From assembly GCF_014876185.1 (NCBI RefSeq), contig NZ_JADALJ010000001.1, positions 2,399,501-2,463,500 on the forward strand: a stretch of DNA of 64,000 nt, given 5' to 3'. A program made the position numbers and the translations under genes. Positions 41,642-50,363 of the stretch are shown piece by piece. The notes below the pieces were generated by a model that saw only the letters and a list, made by a program, of their open reading frames with translations, searched no databases and had not been told where the DNA came from. The stretch comes from Rufibacter sp. LB8. GTDB taxonomy: Bacteria > Bacteroidota > Bacteroidia > Cytophagales > Hymenobacteraceae. The number at the start of each line of letters is the position of its first letter. The first letter of the stretch is position 1.

Positions 41642-44611
41642 GTGAAAAGAAGATTCCTCCCCCTGTATATGGCATCAGCGGTGCTGCTGACCCAGTGCAA
41701 GACCAGCACGCCGCCGCAGACAGCGCAAACGCAACCAACTGCTGCCACGCCCACCACAGTCCCGGCCCAAAAAGAATTCACCTATACCACCGTTCCCAAT
41801 GACCCGCTCAAGGCCCGCATCTATACCTTGGACAACGGCTTAACGGTGTACCTCACGCAGTATGACAACGCGCCGCGCATTCAGACCTACATTGCGGTGC
41901 GCGCGGGCAGCAAGAATGACCCGGCCAATGCCACAGGGCTGGCGCATTACCTGGAGCATATGGCGTTCAAAGGCTCCAGCCGGTTGGGCACTATTGACTG
42001 GGAAAAAGAGAAAGTAGAGCTGGACAAGATTGAGGCGCTGTATGAGCTGTACCGCACCCAGAAAGACCAGGCCCAGCGCCAGAAAACCTACCACCAGATT
42101 GACTCTATCTCGGGCGTGGCGGCCAAGTATGCGGTGCCCAATGAATATGACAAACTGGTGGCGGCCATGGGCATGAAGAATTCCAACGCCAGCACCTGGG
42201 TGGAACAAACCATCTATTACGGCGACATCCCGAGCAACCAACTAGACAAATGGGCCATGCTGGAATCTGAGCGCCTGGGCGTGATGGTGCCCCGCCTGTT
42301 CCACACCGAGCTGGAGGCCGTGTATGAAGAGAAAAACCGGTCGCTGGACTCTGACCAGAACAAAGCCTTTGAGGCCGCGTTTGAAGCGCTTTTCCCCACG
42401 CACCAGTACGGCACGCAGACCACCATCGGCACTGTGGAGCACCTCAAAAACCCGTCCATCACCGAGATCAAGAAGTATTTTGATACCTACTACGTGCCCA
42501 ACAACATGGCCATTGCCATGAGCGGTGATTTGGATTTCGACCAGACCATTAAAACGATTAACGAGCATTTTGGGCGCTGGAAAAAAGGACCCGAGCCGGT
42601 GTACCATGCCCCGCAGGAAAAACCTATGGCTGCCCCCGTGGTCAAAGAAATTCTAGGGCCTGAGGCTGAGATGGTGCTGATGGCCTACCGCCTGCCAGGC
42701 ATCAAGAGCAAAGACGCGTTGGTGCTGCGCATGATCAATCAGATTCTGAGCAACGGTCAGGCCGGCTTGATAGATTTGAACATTAACCAGAAGCAGGCCG
42801 CCCTGGGCGCAGGTTCGTTCGCGGAGATTTACAATGATTACAGCGCCCATTTCCTGAGCGGGAACCCGCGGCAGGGACAGACGCTTGACCAGGTGAAAGA
42901 CTTGTTGTTGCAGCAGATTGAGATGGTGAAGAAAGGAGCTTTTGAAGATTGGCTCATTCCGGCCATCGTGAACAAGAACAAAATCAGCAAGATGCAGGCT
43001 TATGAAAGCAACGCCGCCCGCGGCACCGCCTTCGTAGATGCCTTTCTGGCGCGCCAGGACTGGGCCGAGTACCTGAAGCAGGATGAAGCCTTCGACCGCA
43101 TCACCAAGCAAGACGTGATGGACGTGGCCAACCGCTACTACGCCAACAACTACGCCATCATCTACAAGCGCATCGGCCAAGACCCCACCGCCCAGAAAGT
43201 GGACAAACCCACCATCACGCCTGTGCCTGCCAACCGCGAGGCGCAGTCTGACTACTACAAGCAAGTGGCCGGCAAAACCGTGTCTGACCTCAAGCCGCAG
43301 TTTCTGGACTATCAGAAAGACATTCAGCAGGGCACGCTCAAGGCCGGAATACCCATCTATTACACCAAAAACCAGGAAAACGGCCTTTTCAACCTGTACT
43401 ACCTCCTGGACATGGGCACCAACAATGACCTGAAACTGGGCCTGGCCGTGGATTACCTCAAATACCTGGGCACCGATAAATTCACCGCCGAGGAACTGCA
43501 GAAGGAGTTTTTCAAGATTGGCTGCTCGTTCAACGTGTCCTCGGGCCAAGACCAGGTGTATGTGTCCTTGACCGGGTTAGATGCCAATTTAGAGCAGGGC
43601 CTGGCCTTGTTTGAAAGCCTGCTGCAAAACCCCAAAGCCGACCAAAAAGCCCTGAATGATATGGTGGCCGGCATCTTGAAAGACCGCAAAGACGCGAAGC
43701 TGAACAAGAACATCATCCACAGCGTGGCCATGGTGAACTACGCCAAATACGGCCCCAAAAACCCGTTCACGCACATTCTCAGCGAACAGGAACTGAAGAA
43801 AATCAAACCCGCTGAGTTGATTTCCCGCATCAAGAGCATTCCTACGTACCAGCACCGCGTGTTGTATTATGGCCCTCGGGAGTTGCAGGCCATTTCGGCT
43901 ACCTTGAACACGGGGCATCATGTTCCGGCTAGCTTAAAACCGGTTCCAGCGGAGAATGCCTTCAAGGAACTGGACATCAACAAGCGCCAGGTGCTCTGGA
44001 CCGATTATAAAATGGTGCAGGCCGAACTGCTCTTCCTGACCAAATCTCTGAACTATGACCCGAAACTGGTGCCCACCATCAGGCTGTACAACGAATATTT
44101 TGACGGCGGCATGGGCGCCATTGTGTTCCAGGAACTCAGAGAATCCCGGGCTTTGGCTTACAGCGCCAGCTCCAGGTTCAACAACGCCAGCAAGAAAAAC
44201 CAGGCCAACTACATCATGTCGTACATCGGTACGCAGAGCGACAAACTCCCCGAGGCCATGGCCGGCATGCAGGAACTCCTGAATGAGTTGCCCCTGGCGG
44301 AGACCAACTTCACCAACGCGAAGGCCTCGGTGCGCAACAGCATCGCCACGGAGCGCATCAACAAAGTGGGCATCTTGTTCAACTATGAGCAAGCCCGCAA
44401 ACTGGGCGTAGAGCATGACCTGCGGCGCGACATCTATGAAAGCCTGGACGCGATCACCCTGGATCAGATAAAGACGTTTCAGCAGCAGTTTGTGAAAGGC
44501 CAGAACCAAACTATTCTGGTCATCGGGTCCAAGGATCGGCTCAATTTCAAGGAACTGGCCAAGTACGGCACCGTGAAACAGTTGACCTTGAAAGAGCTGT
44601 TTGGGTACTAG
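41642..44611 (+). CDS. M16 family zinc metallopeptidase, lipoprotein
   Basis: The start is GTG at 41642 (MKRRFLPLYMASAVLLTQC), which gives a lipoprotein signal with Cys19 and lies 21 nt after the predicted transcription start. The 989-aa protein is a two-domain pitrilysin-type peptidase. The inverted zinc motif HYLEH is at 102-106 and the distal Glu in ELEAVYEEKN; the second M16 half (about 560-980) is non-catalytic. Members degrade peptides in the periplasm or at the envelope surface. Length is typical for fused M16 proteins of Bacteroidota. Confidence 0.93.
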   Translation: MKRRFLPLYMASAVLLTQCKTSTPPQTAQTQPTAATPTTVPAQKEFTYTTVPNDPLKARIYTLDNGLTVYLTQYDNAPRIQTYIAVRAGSKNDPANATGLAHYLEHMAFKGSSRLGTIDWEKEKVELDKIEALYELYRTQKDQAQRQKTYHQIDSISGVAAKYAVPNEYDKLVAAMGMKNSNASTWVEQTIYYGDIPSNQLDKWAMLESERLGVMVPRLFHTELEAVYEEKNRSLDSDQNKAFEAAFEALFPTHQYGTQTTIGTVEHLKNPSITEIKKYFDTYYVPNNMAIAMSGDLDFDQTIKTINEHFGRWKKGPEPVYHAPQEKPMAAPVVKEILGPEAEMVLMAYRLPGIKSKDALVLRMINQILSNGQAGLIDLNINQKQAALGAGSFAEIYNDYSAHFLSGNPRQGQTLDQVKDLLLQQIEMVKKGAFEDWLIPAIVNKNKISKMQAYESNAARGTAFVDAFLARQDWAEYLKQDEAFDRITKQDVMDVANRYYANNYAIIYKRIGQDPTAQKVDKPTITPVPANREAQSDYYKQVAGKTVSDLKPQFLDYQKDIQQGTLKAGIPIYYTKNQENGLFNLYYLLDMGTNNDLKLGLAVDYLKYLGTDKFTAEELQKEFFKIGCSFNVSSGQDQVYVSLTGLDANLEQGLALFESLLQNPKADQKALNDMVAGILKDRKDAKLNKNIIHSVAMVNYAKYGPKNPFTHILSEQELKKIKPAELISRIKSIPTYQHRVLYYGPRELQAISATLNTGHHVPASLKPVPAENAFKELDINKRQVLWTDYKMVQAELLFLTKSLNYDPKLVPTIRLYNEYFDGGMGAIVFQELRESRALAYSASSRFNNASKKNQANYIMSYIGTQSDKLPEAMAGMQELLNELPLAETNFTNAKASVRNSIATERINKVGILFNYEQARKLGVEHDLRRDIYESLDAITLDQIKTFQQQFVKGQNQTILVIGSKDRLNFKELAKYGTVKQLTLKELFGY

Positions 44612-44630
44612 TATTCAGTTGTCAAGAAAG

Positions 44631-44660
44631 AAAAGGAGCAGCCTAGCGGTTGCTCCTTTT
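44631..44660 (+). terminator. Intrinsic terminator of the M16 gene
   Basis: AAAAGGAGCA...TGCTCCTTTT stem, directly followed by GCG and a P element. Confidence 0.85.
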
Positions 44661-44699
44661 GCGTTTTTGGGCTACATTTCTGAAATGAAGCCCAAACCA
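44661..44699. repeat. P element abutting the M16 terminator
   Basis: GCGTTTTTGGGCTACATTTC and GAAATGAAGCCCAAACC, with a few unpaired positions. Confidence 0.85.
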
Positions 44700-44758
44700 G
44701 AAAAGCGCTGGCAAAGGCTCAGGCTCTCTTTTTTTCACCTTCCCCAAAGAATCAACCT

Positions 44759-46060
44759 GTGACCGTTTTCTTGCTGCGTAGCGTTTTAGTTGTTGCCCTG
44801 ATATTGCCAACCCTGCTGATTTTTTCGTTGCCAGTGGCGGCGCAGAAGAATTTCATTAAAGGTTATTTTGTGACCACGGCCAATGACACCATTCAGTGCT
44901 TTATCAATGACAAGGGCTGGAACCAGAACCCCAGGCAGATTGAGTACAAAATCACCGCCGCCGGCGAGGCTGCCACGTTCCGGCCCGCTGAGATCAAAAG
45001 CTTTGGCTTGTCTACCGGAGACATTTATGAAGGCCGGGTGGTCACGCGCAACAACTCGCCCAAAGACCTTGAGGCACTGCGCCTGGGAAACACCGGGGTC
45101 ACGACCACAGACACCGTTTTCCTGCGGGTGCTGGTGCGCGGCGCGGCCAACCTGCTCTACCTCAACAACGGCAACCGCGACTACTTCTATTACCAGACCA
45201 ACGCAGACATCCCTGTGGAGCTAGACGTACGCTACACCCTGCAGCAAGATCCGCTCACCGGCAAGGCGCTGTTCATCACTGACAACAGGTTCCAAGCTCA
45301 GTTGAAATCCTATTTTGAAGCGTGCCCCGCGGTGGTGAAGCAGCTTACGTTCGCCAAATACAATATTTCAGACTTACGTGCTGCGTTCAAGGCATATAAT
45401 GCCTGCACCCAAAACCAAGGCTATGAAGGAGCCGCCAAAAACCTGACGCTGGCCTTTGGCCTGTTGGGCGGCACATCTCTGACCTACGTGGACTTTGACA
45501 CGCCTGAAACTCCATCTTTGCAGCACACGCCTTTTCAAGGTGGCCCAAGCTTGAACGTGGGCTTGGCCCTGAACATCATTATTCCGCAGAACCGGCAGAA
45601 ATGGTCTTTTTACAATGAGTTGCTTTTAAAGAGTTTTAAAGCCACCGGCAGTTTTGAGGAACACTTACCCTTTGCGTATGAAACCCGCCACTATTACACA
45701 GAGTTTGACGTGAAAAGCGCAGGGCTCACCTCTATGTTGCGGTACCAATTCCTGGACACGCCGGTAAGGCCGTATGTGAATGCTGGGTTTGCAGTCAATT
45801 ACATATTTGATGTGCAGGAATTCCAGAGCGTGCGCACCACCTTTGACTTCACCACCCGGGAGACTTACTGGGAACCTACGCCACTGGGCGTTTACCAGCA
45901 GGTGGAATTGGCTTTGGCGCTGGGGGCTGGGGTTACGTACAAGAAATTCAGCCTGGAAACTCGCGTTGAACGTGGCGATTCCTTTTCGCACAGCCTGGCA
46001 CCTTCCCATAAAATTGCTGCCATGCTACTTCTTTTAGCAATGAACGCGGCAAGGCCATAA
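44759..46060 (+). CDS. Exported protein with probable outer-membrane beta-barrel domain
   Basis: The frame opens with GTG at 44759 and a signal peptide ending near VAAQKNF. Of 433 aa, the N-terminal half (KGYFVTTANDTIQCFINDKG, EYKITAAGEAATFRPAEIKS FGL) is a soluble domain seen in many Hymenobacteraceae surface proteins. The C-terminal half (about 215-433) alternates strands such as LTLAFGLLGGTSLTYVDF, GLTSMLRYQFL, RPYVNAGFAVNYIF and QQVELALALGAGVTY, as in PorT-like eight-stranded barrels. No substrate can be named. It follows the M16 terminator and is probably independent. Confidence 0.75.
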   Translation: MTVFLLRSVLVVALILPTLLIFSLPVAAQKNFIKGYFVTTANDTIQCFINDKGWNQNPRQIEYKITAAGEAATFRPAEIKSFGLSTGDIYEGRVVTRNNSPKDLEALRLGNTGVTTTDTVFLRVLVRGAANLLYLNNGNRDYFYYQTNADIPVELDVRYTLQQDPLTGKALFITDNRFQAQLKSYFEACPAVVKQLTFAKYNISDLRAAFKAYNACTQNQGYEGAAKNLTLAFGLLGGTSLTYVDFDTPETPSLQHTPFQGGPSLNVGLALNIIIPQNRQKWSFYNELLLKSFKATGSFEEHLPFAYETRHYYTEFDVKSAGLTSMLRYQFLDTPVRPYVNAGFAVNYIFDVQEFQSVRTTFDFTTRETYWEPTPLGVYQQVELALALGAGVTYKKFSLETRVERGDSFSHSLAPSHKIAAMLLLLAMNAARP

Positions 46061-46069
46061 AAGGTAAGT

Positions 46070-46112
46070 GCGTTTTCGGCTTCGTTTCTGGAAATGAGCC
46101 CGAAAACGGAAA
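46070..46112. repeat. P element
   Basis: GCGTTTTCGGCTTCGTTTC and GGAAATGAGCCCGAAAACG. Confidence 0.9.
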
Positions 46113-46464
46113 ATCTTTGACACCCCAGATTTCAGTTGGGAAACCAAGTGCCTGTTCTGGCTTACGTGCCATCTCTCCCTTCTTCTTCGGCGGCAAGACG
46201 CCCTCTATTTCTGAGTTTTACAGACACCAAAACCAGAGACGGTTCATATTTCTGAAGTTTCTCAGAATAAATTTCAGGTAAAAATCTGGTGACCAACCTT
46301 TACCAGAACGGCTCTGTCAGGGCGCAAACGCCGTATTCAACATTGAGAAGAAGGTGGCAACTGGCTTGGCTTGGAACTTTCTTGGGGCTATGGAAAAATA
46401 AAAAGAAACAATGCCGCCCCGCCGTGGTTTACCTTTTGATTTTCAACCAACTACAAAAAAACCA
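46113..46464. other. Intergenic region upstream of the fasciclin gene
   Basis: About 350 bp with no recognisable gene, hairpin family or consensus promoter. The open frame preceding the fasciclin ATG is not supported. Confidence 0.5.
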
Positions 46465-47025
46465 ATGAAAAGATTAATCATTTTTGCACTGTCTGCCGCG
46501 TTCTTATTCGGCTGTTCTTCTAAAGAGGAAACCACAGAGACCACCACCACCACTGAAACCATGGTCACAGATTCTGTCACTACTACAGACAACGCCATGG
46601 CCTCTGACGCCAAAGACATTGTGACCCTGGCCATGGAAACGCCTTCTCTTTCTACCTTGGTGCAGGCCGTGAAAGCCGCTGACCTGGTAGGTGCCCTGCA
46701 AGGCGAAGGTCCGTTCACTGTGTTCGCGCCCACCAATGAGGCCTTCGCCGCGTTGCCCGCCGGCACCTTGGAGAACCTGTTAAAGCCAGAAAACAAGCAG
46801 ATGTTGGTAGACCTTTTGATGTACCACGTGGTAGAAGGCAAGGTGATGTCAACAGATTTAACCAACAACATGATGCCCAAAACCCTTAACGGCGCCACCG
46901 CTAAAGTGATGCTGAACGGTTCAAGCGTGATGATCAATGACGCCTCCGTGACCATGGCCGATGTGGCTGCCTCTAACGGCGTGGTGCACGTAATTGACAA
47001 AGTAATAATGCCACCTACTAAGTAA
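46465..47025 (+). CDS. Fasciclin (FAS1) domain lipoprotein
   Basis: The ATG at 46465 (MKRLIIFALSAAFLFGCSS) gives a lipobox LFGC (Cys17) and a Thr/Glu-rich linker. The FAS1 domain fills residues 55-183, with the conserved blocks LVQAVKAADLVGALQGEGPF, TVFAPTNEAFAALP and YHVVEGKVMS, and ends ASNGVVHVIDKVIMPP. The 186-aa protein is full length for a single-domain secreted fasciclin, a family of adhesion or matrix proteins. It stands alone with a strong terminator. Confidence 0.95.
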   Translation: MKRLIIFALSAAFLFGCSSKEETTETTTTTETMVTDSVTTTDNAMASDAKDIVTLAMETPSLSTLVQAVKAADLVGALQGEGPFTVFAPTNEAFAALPAGTLENLLKPENKQMLVDLLMYHVVEGKVMSTDLTNNMMPKTLNGATAKVMLNGSSVMINDASVTMADVAASNGVVHVIDKVIMPPTK

Positions 47026-47042
47026 TACCTAGTGAGGTAACG

Positions 47043-47087
47043 CAAAAAGGGCCGATGCTTTCTAAGAAAGCATCGGCCCTTTTTGCG
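47043..47087. terminator. Bidirectional intrinsic terminator after the fasciclin gene
   Basis: AAAAAGGGCCGATGCTTTC / GAAAGCATCGGCCCTTTTT around a TAA loop; it separates convergent genes and is followed directly by a P element. Confidence 0.9.
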
Positions 47088-47124
47088 TTTTTGACCCCGT
47101 TTCTGGAAATGAGCCCGAAAACAG
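47088..47124. repeat. P element abutting the fasciclin terminator
   Basis: CGTTTTTGACCCCGTTTC and GGAAATGAGCCCGAAAAC; the left arm is mismatched. Confidence 0.82.
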
Positions 47125-47153
47125 AAATTACCTGCCAAAGTGGTTCTGACGTT

Positions 47154-48056
47154 TTACTCTTTGGTGGCCAAAACCTGGTGCACGGGCGTGAAGGTGATGT
47201 CTGGGTAGCGGTCATTGTCAAGCGGCGAAAGCTTGGGCAGACCAGTGAACATATCATACATGTATTGCATGCCTTGCCAGGCCGGGAACACTTCTCCTTT
47301 GGCGGGTGCCAGCGTTTTGGTGGCGGTAATTAATCCCTTTAACACCCCCAAACCGCCAACCCTAAATAATTTAAATGGCTTGCCCAGGGCCTGGCTGGCG
47401 GCGGCTTGTAAACCTCTGGCGGTAAGCACGTCGCCGGCTATGCGCAAAAACCGAGGCGTGGTAGGGTCCAGCGCCGCGGCGGCGGTAAATTCAGCGGTGT
47501 TCTCAATGGTAGTGAAGTCCAGCGGCTGGTCTGGGTTGCCGTAAAACATGATGCGGGAGATGCCCTGCAGCACAATAGGCGCCTGCCCCGTGAGCAAATC
47601 AGCGAACATGCCGTTCAACACAGACGTGGCCTGAATGGGGGCTTTGTCCAGAATTTGCTGGAACTCCTTTCTGAAATCCAGGTTCCGGTTTTGGCCGCGC
47701 GGCAGTTTGGTGAAATCAATGGAGAAATCTGAGGGAATAAACTTTGGTACGCTTGCCGCTACCGCCGCGTTCAGGAGTTGCGTCTGCGCGTCAATCATCA
47801 CTTCCCGCAATCCCGACAAGGCAGAGACCACGCAGGTTCCGCCCTCACAGGCTTTGGCAAGAGCCGCTGCATTGTTGAAATCTACTTCCACCACCGTCAC
47901 GCCCATGGTATGCAAAGGCGCCAGCCGACTAGCCTCGGTGCCCGGTCGAACCAGCGCGCGCACATGGGCTCCCCGTTGTTTCAGGAAACGGGCAATGCGG
48001 CGGCCCAGGTCACCGGTGGCCCCGGCAAGAATAATAGTGGCAGAAGTGGTAGACAT
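47154..48056 (-). CDS. NmrA-like NAD(P)-binding oxidoreductase
   Basis: The 300-aa protein has a Rossmann-fold dinucleotide site TIILAGATGDLGRRIARFL (about 7-25) and the NmrA/isoflavone-reductase pattern: VSALSGLREVMIDAQ, VPKFIPSDFSIDFT and a C-terminal substrate domain. The atypical short-chain dehydrogenases of this group either reduce small aromatic substrates or act as redox-sensing regulators; which applies here cannot be seen. Single gene. Confidence 0.88.
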   Translation of the reverse strand: MSTTSATIILAGATGDLGRRIARFLKQRGAHVRALVRPGTEASRLAPLHTMGVTVVEVDFNNAAALAKACEGGTCVVSALSGLREVMIDAQTQLLNAAVAASVPKFIPSDFSIDFTKLPRGQNRNLDFRKEFQQILDKAPIQATSVLNGMFADLLTGQAPIVLQGISRIMFYGNPDQPLDFTTIENTAEFTAAAALDPTTPRFLRIAGDVLTARGLQAAASQALGKPFKLFRVGGLGVLKGLITATKTLAPAKGEVFPAWQGMQYMYDMFTGLPKLSPLDNDRYPDITFTPVHQVLATKE

Positions 48057-48135
48057 GGGGAAGCGGCTTGGTTCTGAGGAATAACCTGTAGACAGGTAAA
48101 AGGTTGTAGGCTATGACCTAAATGCTCCTATAATT

Positions 48136-48179
48136 CCCGTTATTGGCTTCGTTTCAGGAAATGAGCCCGAAAACGGAAA
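48136..48179. repeat. P element
   Basis: TTCCCGTTATTGGCTTCGTTT and AGGAAATGAGCCCGAAAACGG. Confidence 0.88.
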
Positions 48180-48266
48180 GCTGGCGTAACCCACAATTCA
48201 CTTCTACTGCGCTGTAACTTCCCTGGCATCTATCCTGTGGCGCACGTCAACGATAGCATTTTCTCT

Positions 48267-49346
48267 ATGAAAACAATTTGGTTGGGTTTATTGCTCTGCT
48301 TGGCCCCTTGGCTGTCTTTCGCGCAGAAACCAGTGACACTGGAAGAAAAAATTGGGCAGATGCTGATGATTGGCGTTCCGGGCACCATAGCCGACACCAC
48401 CAGCGCCTTTTACCAGGACATAAAGCAGGGTAAGATTGGCGGCATTACGCTGTATGAACGGCACCTCACCCCTACTAACGCGGCCGAGAACCTGAAGAAC
48501 CTGATCAGTAACTACCAGAAAGCCGCGCCGGTTCCCTTGCTGGTGTCCATTACCCAAGAAGGCGGCGTGGTGAACCGCCTGAAAGAGAAATACGGGTTTC
48601 CGCGCATGCCCTCGGCGCAGTACCTGGGGCAACTGAATAACCTGGACAGCACCAAATTCTACGCCGACAACACCGCCTACACGCTGTCACGGTTGGGGAT
48701 TACCATCAATTTCGCGCCGGTGCTGGATGTCTACGCCCCTACCAACCCCGTGCTGGGCTCCCGCGAACGCACCTATTCCATAGACCCCGACATCATCATC
48801 AAACACGCGGCCCAGGTGATTAAAGCCCACAACTACTTCAAGGTACACACGGTCATGAAGCACTTCCCCGGCCACGGCAGCTCCACCGAGGACTCACACC
48901 TGGGTCTCACCGATGTCAGCCGCACCTGGAAACCTAGTGAACTGGAACCGTACCGCCGCCTGATCAAGCAAGGGTTGGTACAGGGCGTGATGACGGCGCA
49001 CATTGTCAACACCACCTTAGATGAAGGCAAACTGCCCGCCACGCTCTCTAAAAAAGTCATGACCACGCTGCTCCGGAAAGACCGGAAATTTGACGGCGTC
49101 ATCTTCTCAGACGACCTGCACATGAAAGCCATCAGCGCGGAATACGGCCTCAAAGAAGCCCTGGAACGCGCCATCAACGCCGGCGTGGATGTGCTGCTGT
49201 TCTCTGGCAACATCGCTGGTGAAGCACCCGTGTCTGGCAGTACCCTGGTGGCCATGATTCTGGAACTGGTGCAGGAAAAGAAAATCCCTGAAAGTAGGAT
49301 TGAGGAAGCTTATGGAAGGATTATGAAGATGAAGAATCGCTGGTAG
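48267..49346 (+). CDS. Exported GH3 beta-N-acetylhexosaminidase (NagZ-like)
   Basis: The ATG at 48267 (MKTIWLGLLLCLAPWLSFAQ) gives a clear signal peptide; a GTG ten codons upstream is not needed. The 359-aa protein is a single GH3 N-terminal barrel. NagZ signatures are present: GGITLYERHL, ITQEGGVVNRL, FAPVLDVY, KHFPGHGSSTEDSH (about 197-210, catalytic His/Asp loop) and VIFSDDLHM with the nucleophile Asp at 282-283. It should release N-acetylglucosamine from peptidoglycan fragments, here in the periplasm and not the cytoplasm. Complements the amidase cluster functionally, though far from it. Confidence 0.92.
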   Translation: MKTIWLGLLLCLAPWLSFAQKPVTLEEKIGQMLMIGVPGTIADTTSAFYQDIKQGKIGGITLYERHLTPTNAAENLKNLISNYQKAAPVPLLVSITQEGGVVNRLKEKYGFPRMPSAQYLGQLNNLDSTKFYADNTAYTLSRLGITINFAPVLDVYAPTNPVLGSRERTYSIDPDIIIKHAAQVIKAHNYFKVHTVMKHFPGHGSSTEDSHLGLTDVSRTWKPSELEPYRRLIKQGLVQGVMTAHIVNTTLDEGKLPATLSKKVMTTLLRKDRKFDGVIFSDDLHMKAISAEYGLKEALERAINAGVDVLLFSGNIAGEAPVSGSTLVAMILELVQEKKIPESRIEEAYGRIMKMKNRW

Positions 49347-49365
49347 AAGCGGTTGAGGATGGCAT

Positions 49366-49407
49366 TTCTGTTTTCGGCTTCTTTTTAGGAAACGAGACCG
49401 AAAACAG
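49366..49407. repeat. P element, diverged
   Basis: TTTCTGTTTTCGGCTTCTTTT and AGGAAACGAGACCGAAAACAG, at the left border of the AT-rich defence islet. Confidence 0.82.
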
Positions 49408-49439
49408 TAATTCCTAATTCCTTTCACCTCAGTTTTTCG

Positions 49440-49447
49440 TATATTTG
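49440..49447 (+). promoter_or_regulatory. Candidate -7 box of the toxin-antitoxin operon
   Basis: TATATTTG is a perfect TAnnTTTG element; it would give a leader of about 13 nt. No TTG at the usual distance. Confidence 0.4.
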
Positions 49448-49466
49448 ATTAGTAAACCTAAGCGTT

Positions 49467-49703
49467 ATGAAATCAGAATCTTATAACATAGCATTGAGTT
49501 TTAACCAAATTCTGGACTTGGTGCGCCAGTTACCTAAAAGCCAGAAAATAAAACTCTCCAAAGAATTGGAGAAAGAAGGCATTTACACGAAGCTCCAGAA
49601 ACTGCTTTCTACCTTCAAAGCAGAAGACCTTTCTATAGAAGATGTAAACCAAGAAGTAGAATCGGTAAGACAAGAGCTTTATGCCAATTCAAGGAAAGTT
49701 TAA
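49467..49703 (+). CDS. Antitoxin of a PIN-domain toxin-antitoxin pair
   Basis: The 78-aa protein is helical and acidic, with ILDLVRQLPKSQKIKLSKEL near the N-terminus, a motif frequent in short antitoxin-like proteins of Bacteroidota, and a C-terminal charged helix for toxin binding. Its stop overlaps the start of the PIN gene by 23 bp, the usual order antitoxin-toxin. It has no obvious DNA-binding fold, so autoregulation is uncertain. Confidence 0.75.
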   Translation: MKSESYNIALSFNQILDLVRQLPKSQKIKLSKELEKEGIYTKLQKLLSTFKAEDLSIEDVNQEVESVRQELYANSRKV

Positions 49704-50106
49704 AGTCATTTTTGATACCAATATTTGGATTAGCTTTTTGATTGGCAAGCGGTTAAAATCTATCACTTCCCTTATTGCCAACGGAAATATTCATCTAATC
49801 CTATCTGACCAATTGTTGACAGAAATTAAGTTGGTCACTTCGCGTCCTAAACTTCAGAAATATTTCCCACAGAACGCAGTGGTAGAGCTATTAGATTTGC
49901 TTGACACCATTGGCACACGTTATAACGCAACTCCAACCCATACCTTAGAGAGAGACCTTAAAGACAGCTTCCTGCTCGATTTAATTGACGCTTCTAACGC
50001 ACATTATCTGATAACAGGAGATAATGACTTGCTTGAACTTGGGAAGTTTAAAACTGCCAAAATCATTTCACCAAAGGAGTTTGAAGTAGTCTTGGAAATA
50101 TCTTAA
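49681..50106 (+). CDS. PIN-domain toxin (COG1569-type)
   Basis: The 141-aa protein has a PIN nuclease domain: first acidic residue in KVIFDTNIWISFL, a central SDQLLTEIKLVTSRPKLQKY block with conserved Glu, and the terminal acidic cluster in DASNAHYLITGDNDLLEL. This matches the putative toxin-antitoxin toxin component PIN family that cleaves RNA. It overlaps the antitoxin gene, so translation is probably coupled. Confidence 0.88.
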   Translation: MPIQGKFKVIFDTNIWISFLIGKRLKSITSLIANGNIHLILSDQLLTEIKLVTSRPKLQKYFPQNAVVELLDLLDTIGTRYNATPTHTLERDLKDSFLLDLIDASNAHYLITGDNDLLELGKFKTAKIISPKEFEVVLEIS

Positions 50107-50144
50107 AATTCGAGGCAACTAATATCTTACAAGATAATCAATAC

Positions 50145-50363
50145 ATGGAAAATTATCATAAAATAACAAGAGATGATTTCATGAAATTCTTTCGTGATAA
50201 TGAAAAATTAAATGAATTATATGCAGATGATAGAGTTGAAGTTTTCAGAACAATACTAGTAGGAAGTTCTGATTTCACTAAAAACCTTTTAGATGAAATT
50301 TTATCTGATTATTGCGTTTCTAATCTTGAGGTAATTGACTTAGATAATGAAAAAAGAAAATAA
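50145..50363 (+). CDS. 72-aa acidic protein upstream of the HNH endonuclease
   Basis: The small AT-rich gene encodes MENYHKITRDDFMKFFRDNE followed by a helical acidic remainder (VEVFRTILVGSSDF, LLDEILSDY). It overlaps the HNH gene by 17 bp, suggesting coupled expression. I do not recognise it. Position suggests a small partner or control protein of the restriction-like gene. Confidence 0.6.
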   Translation: MENYHKITRDDFMKFFRDNEKLNELYADDRVEVFRTILVGSSDFTKNLLDEILSDYCVSNLEVIDLDNEKRK

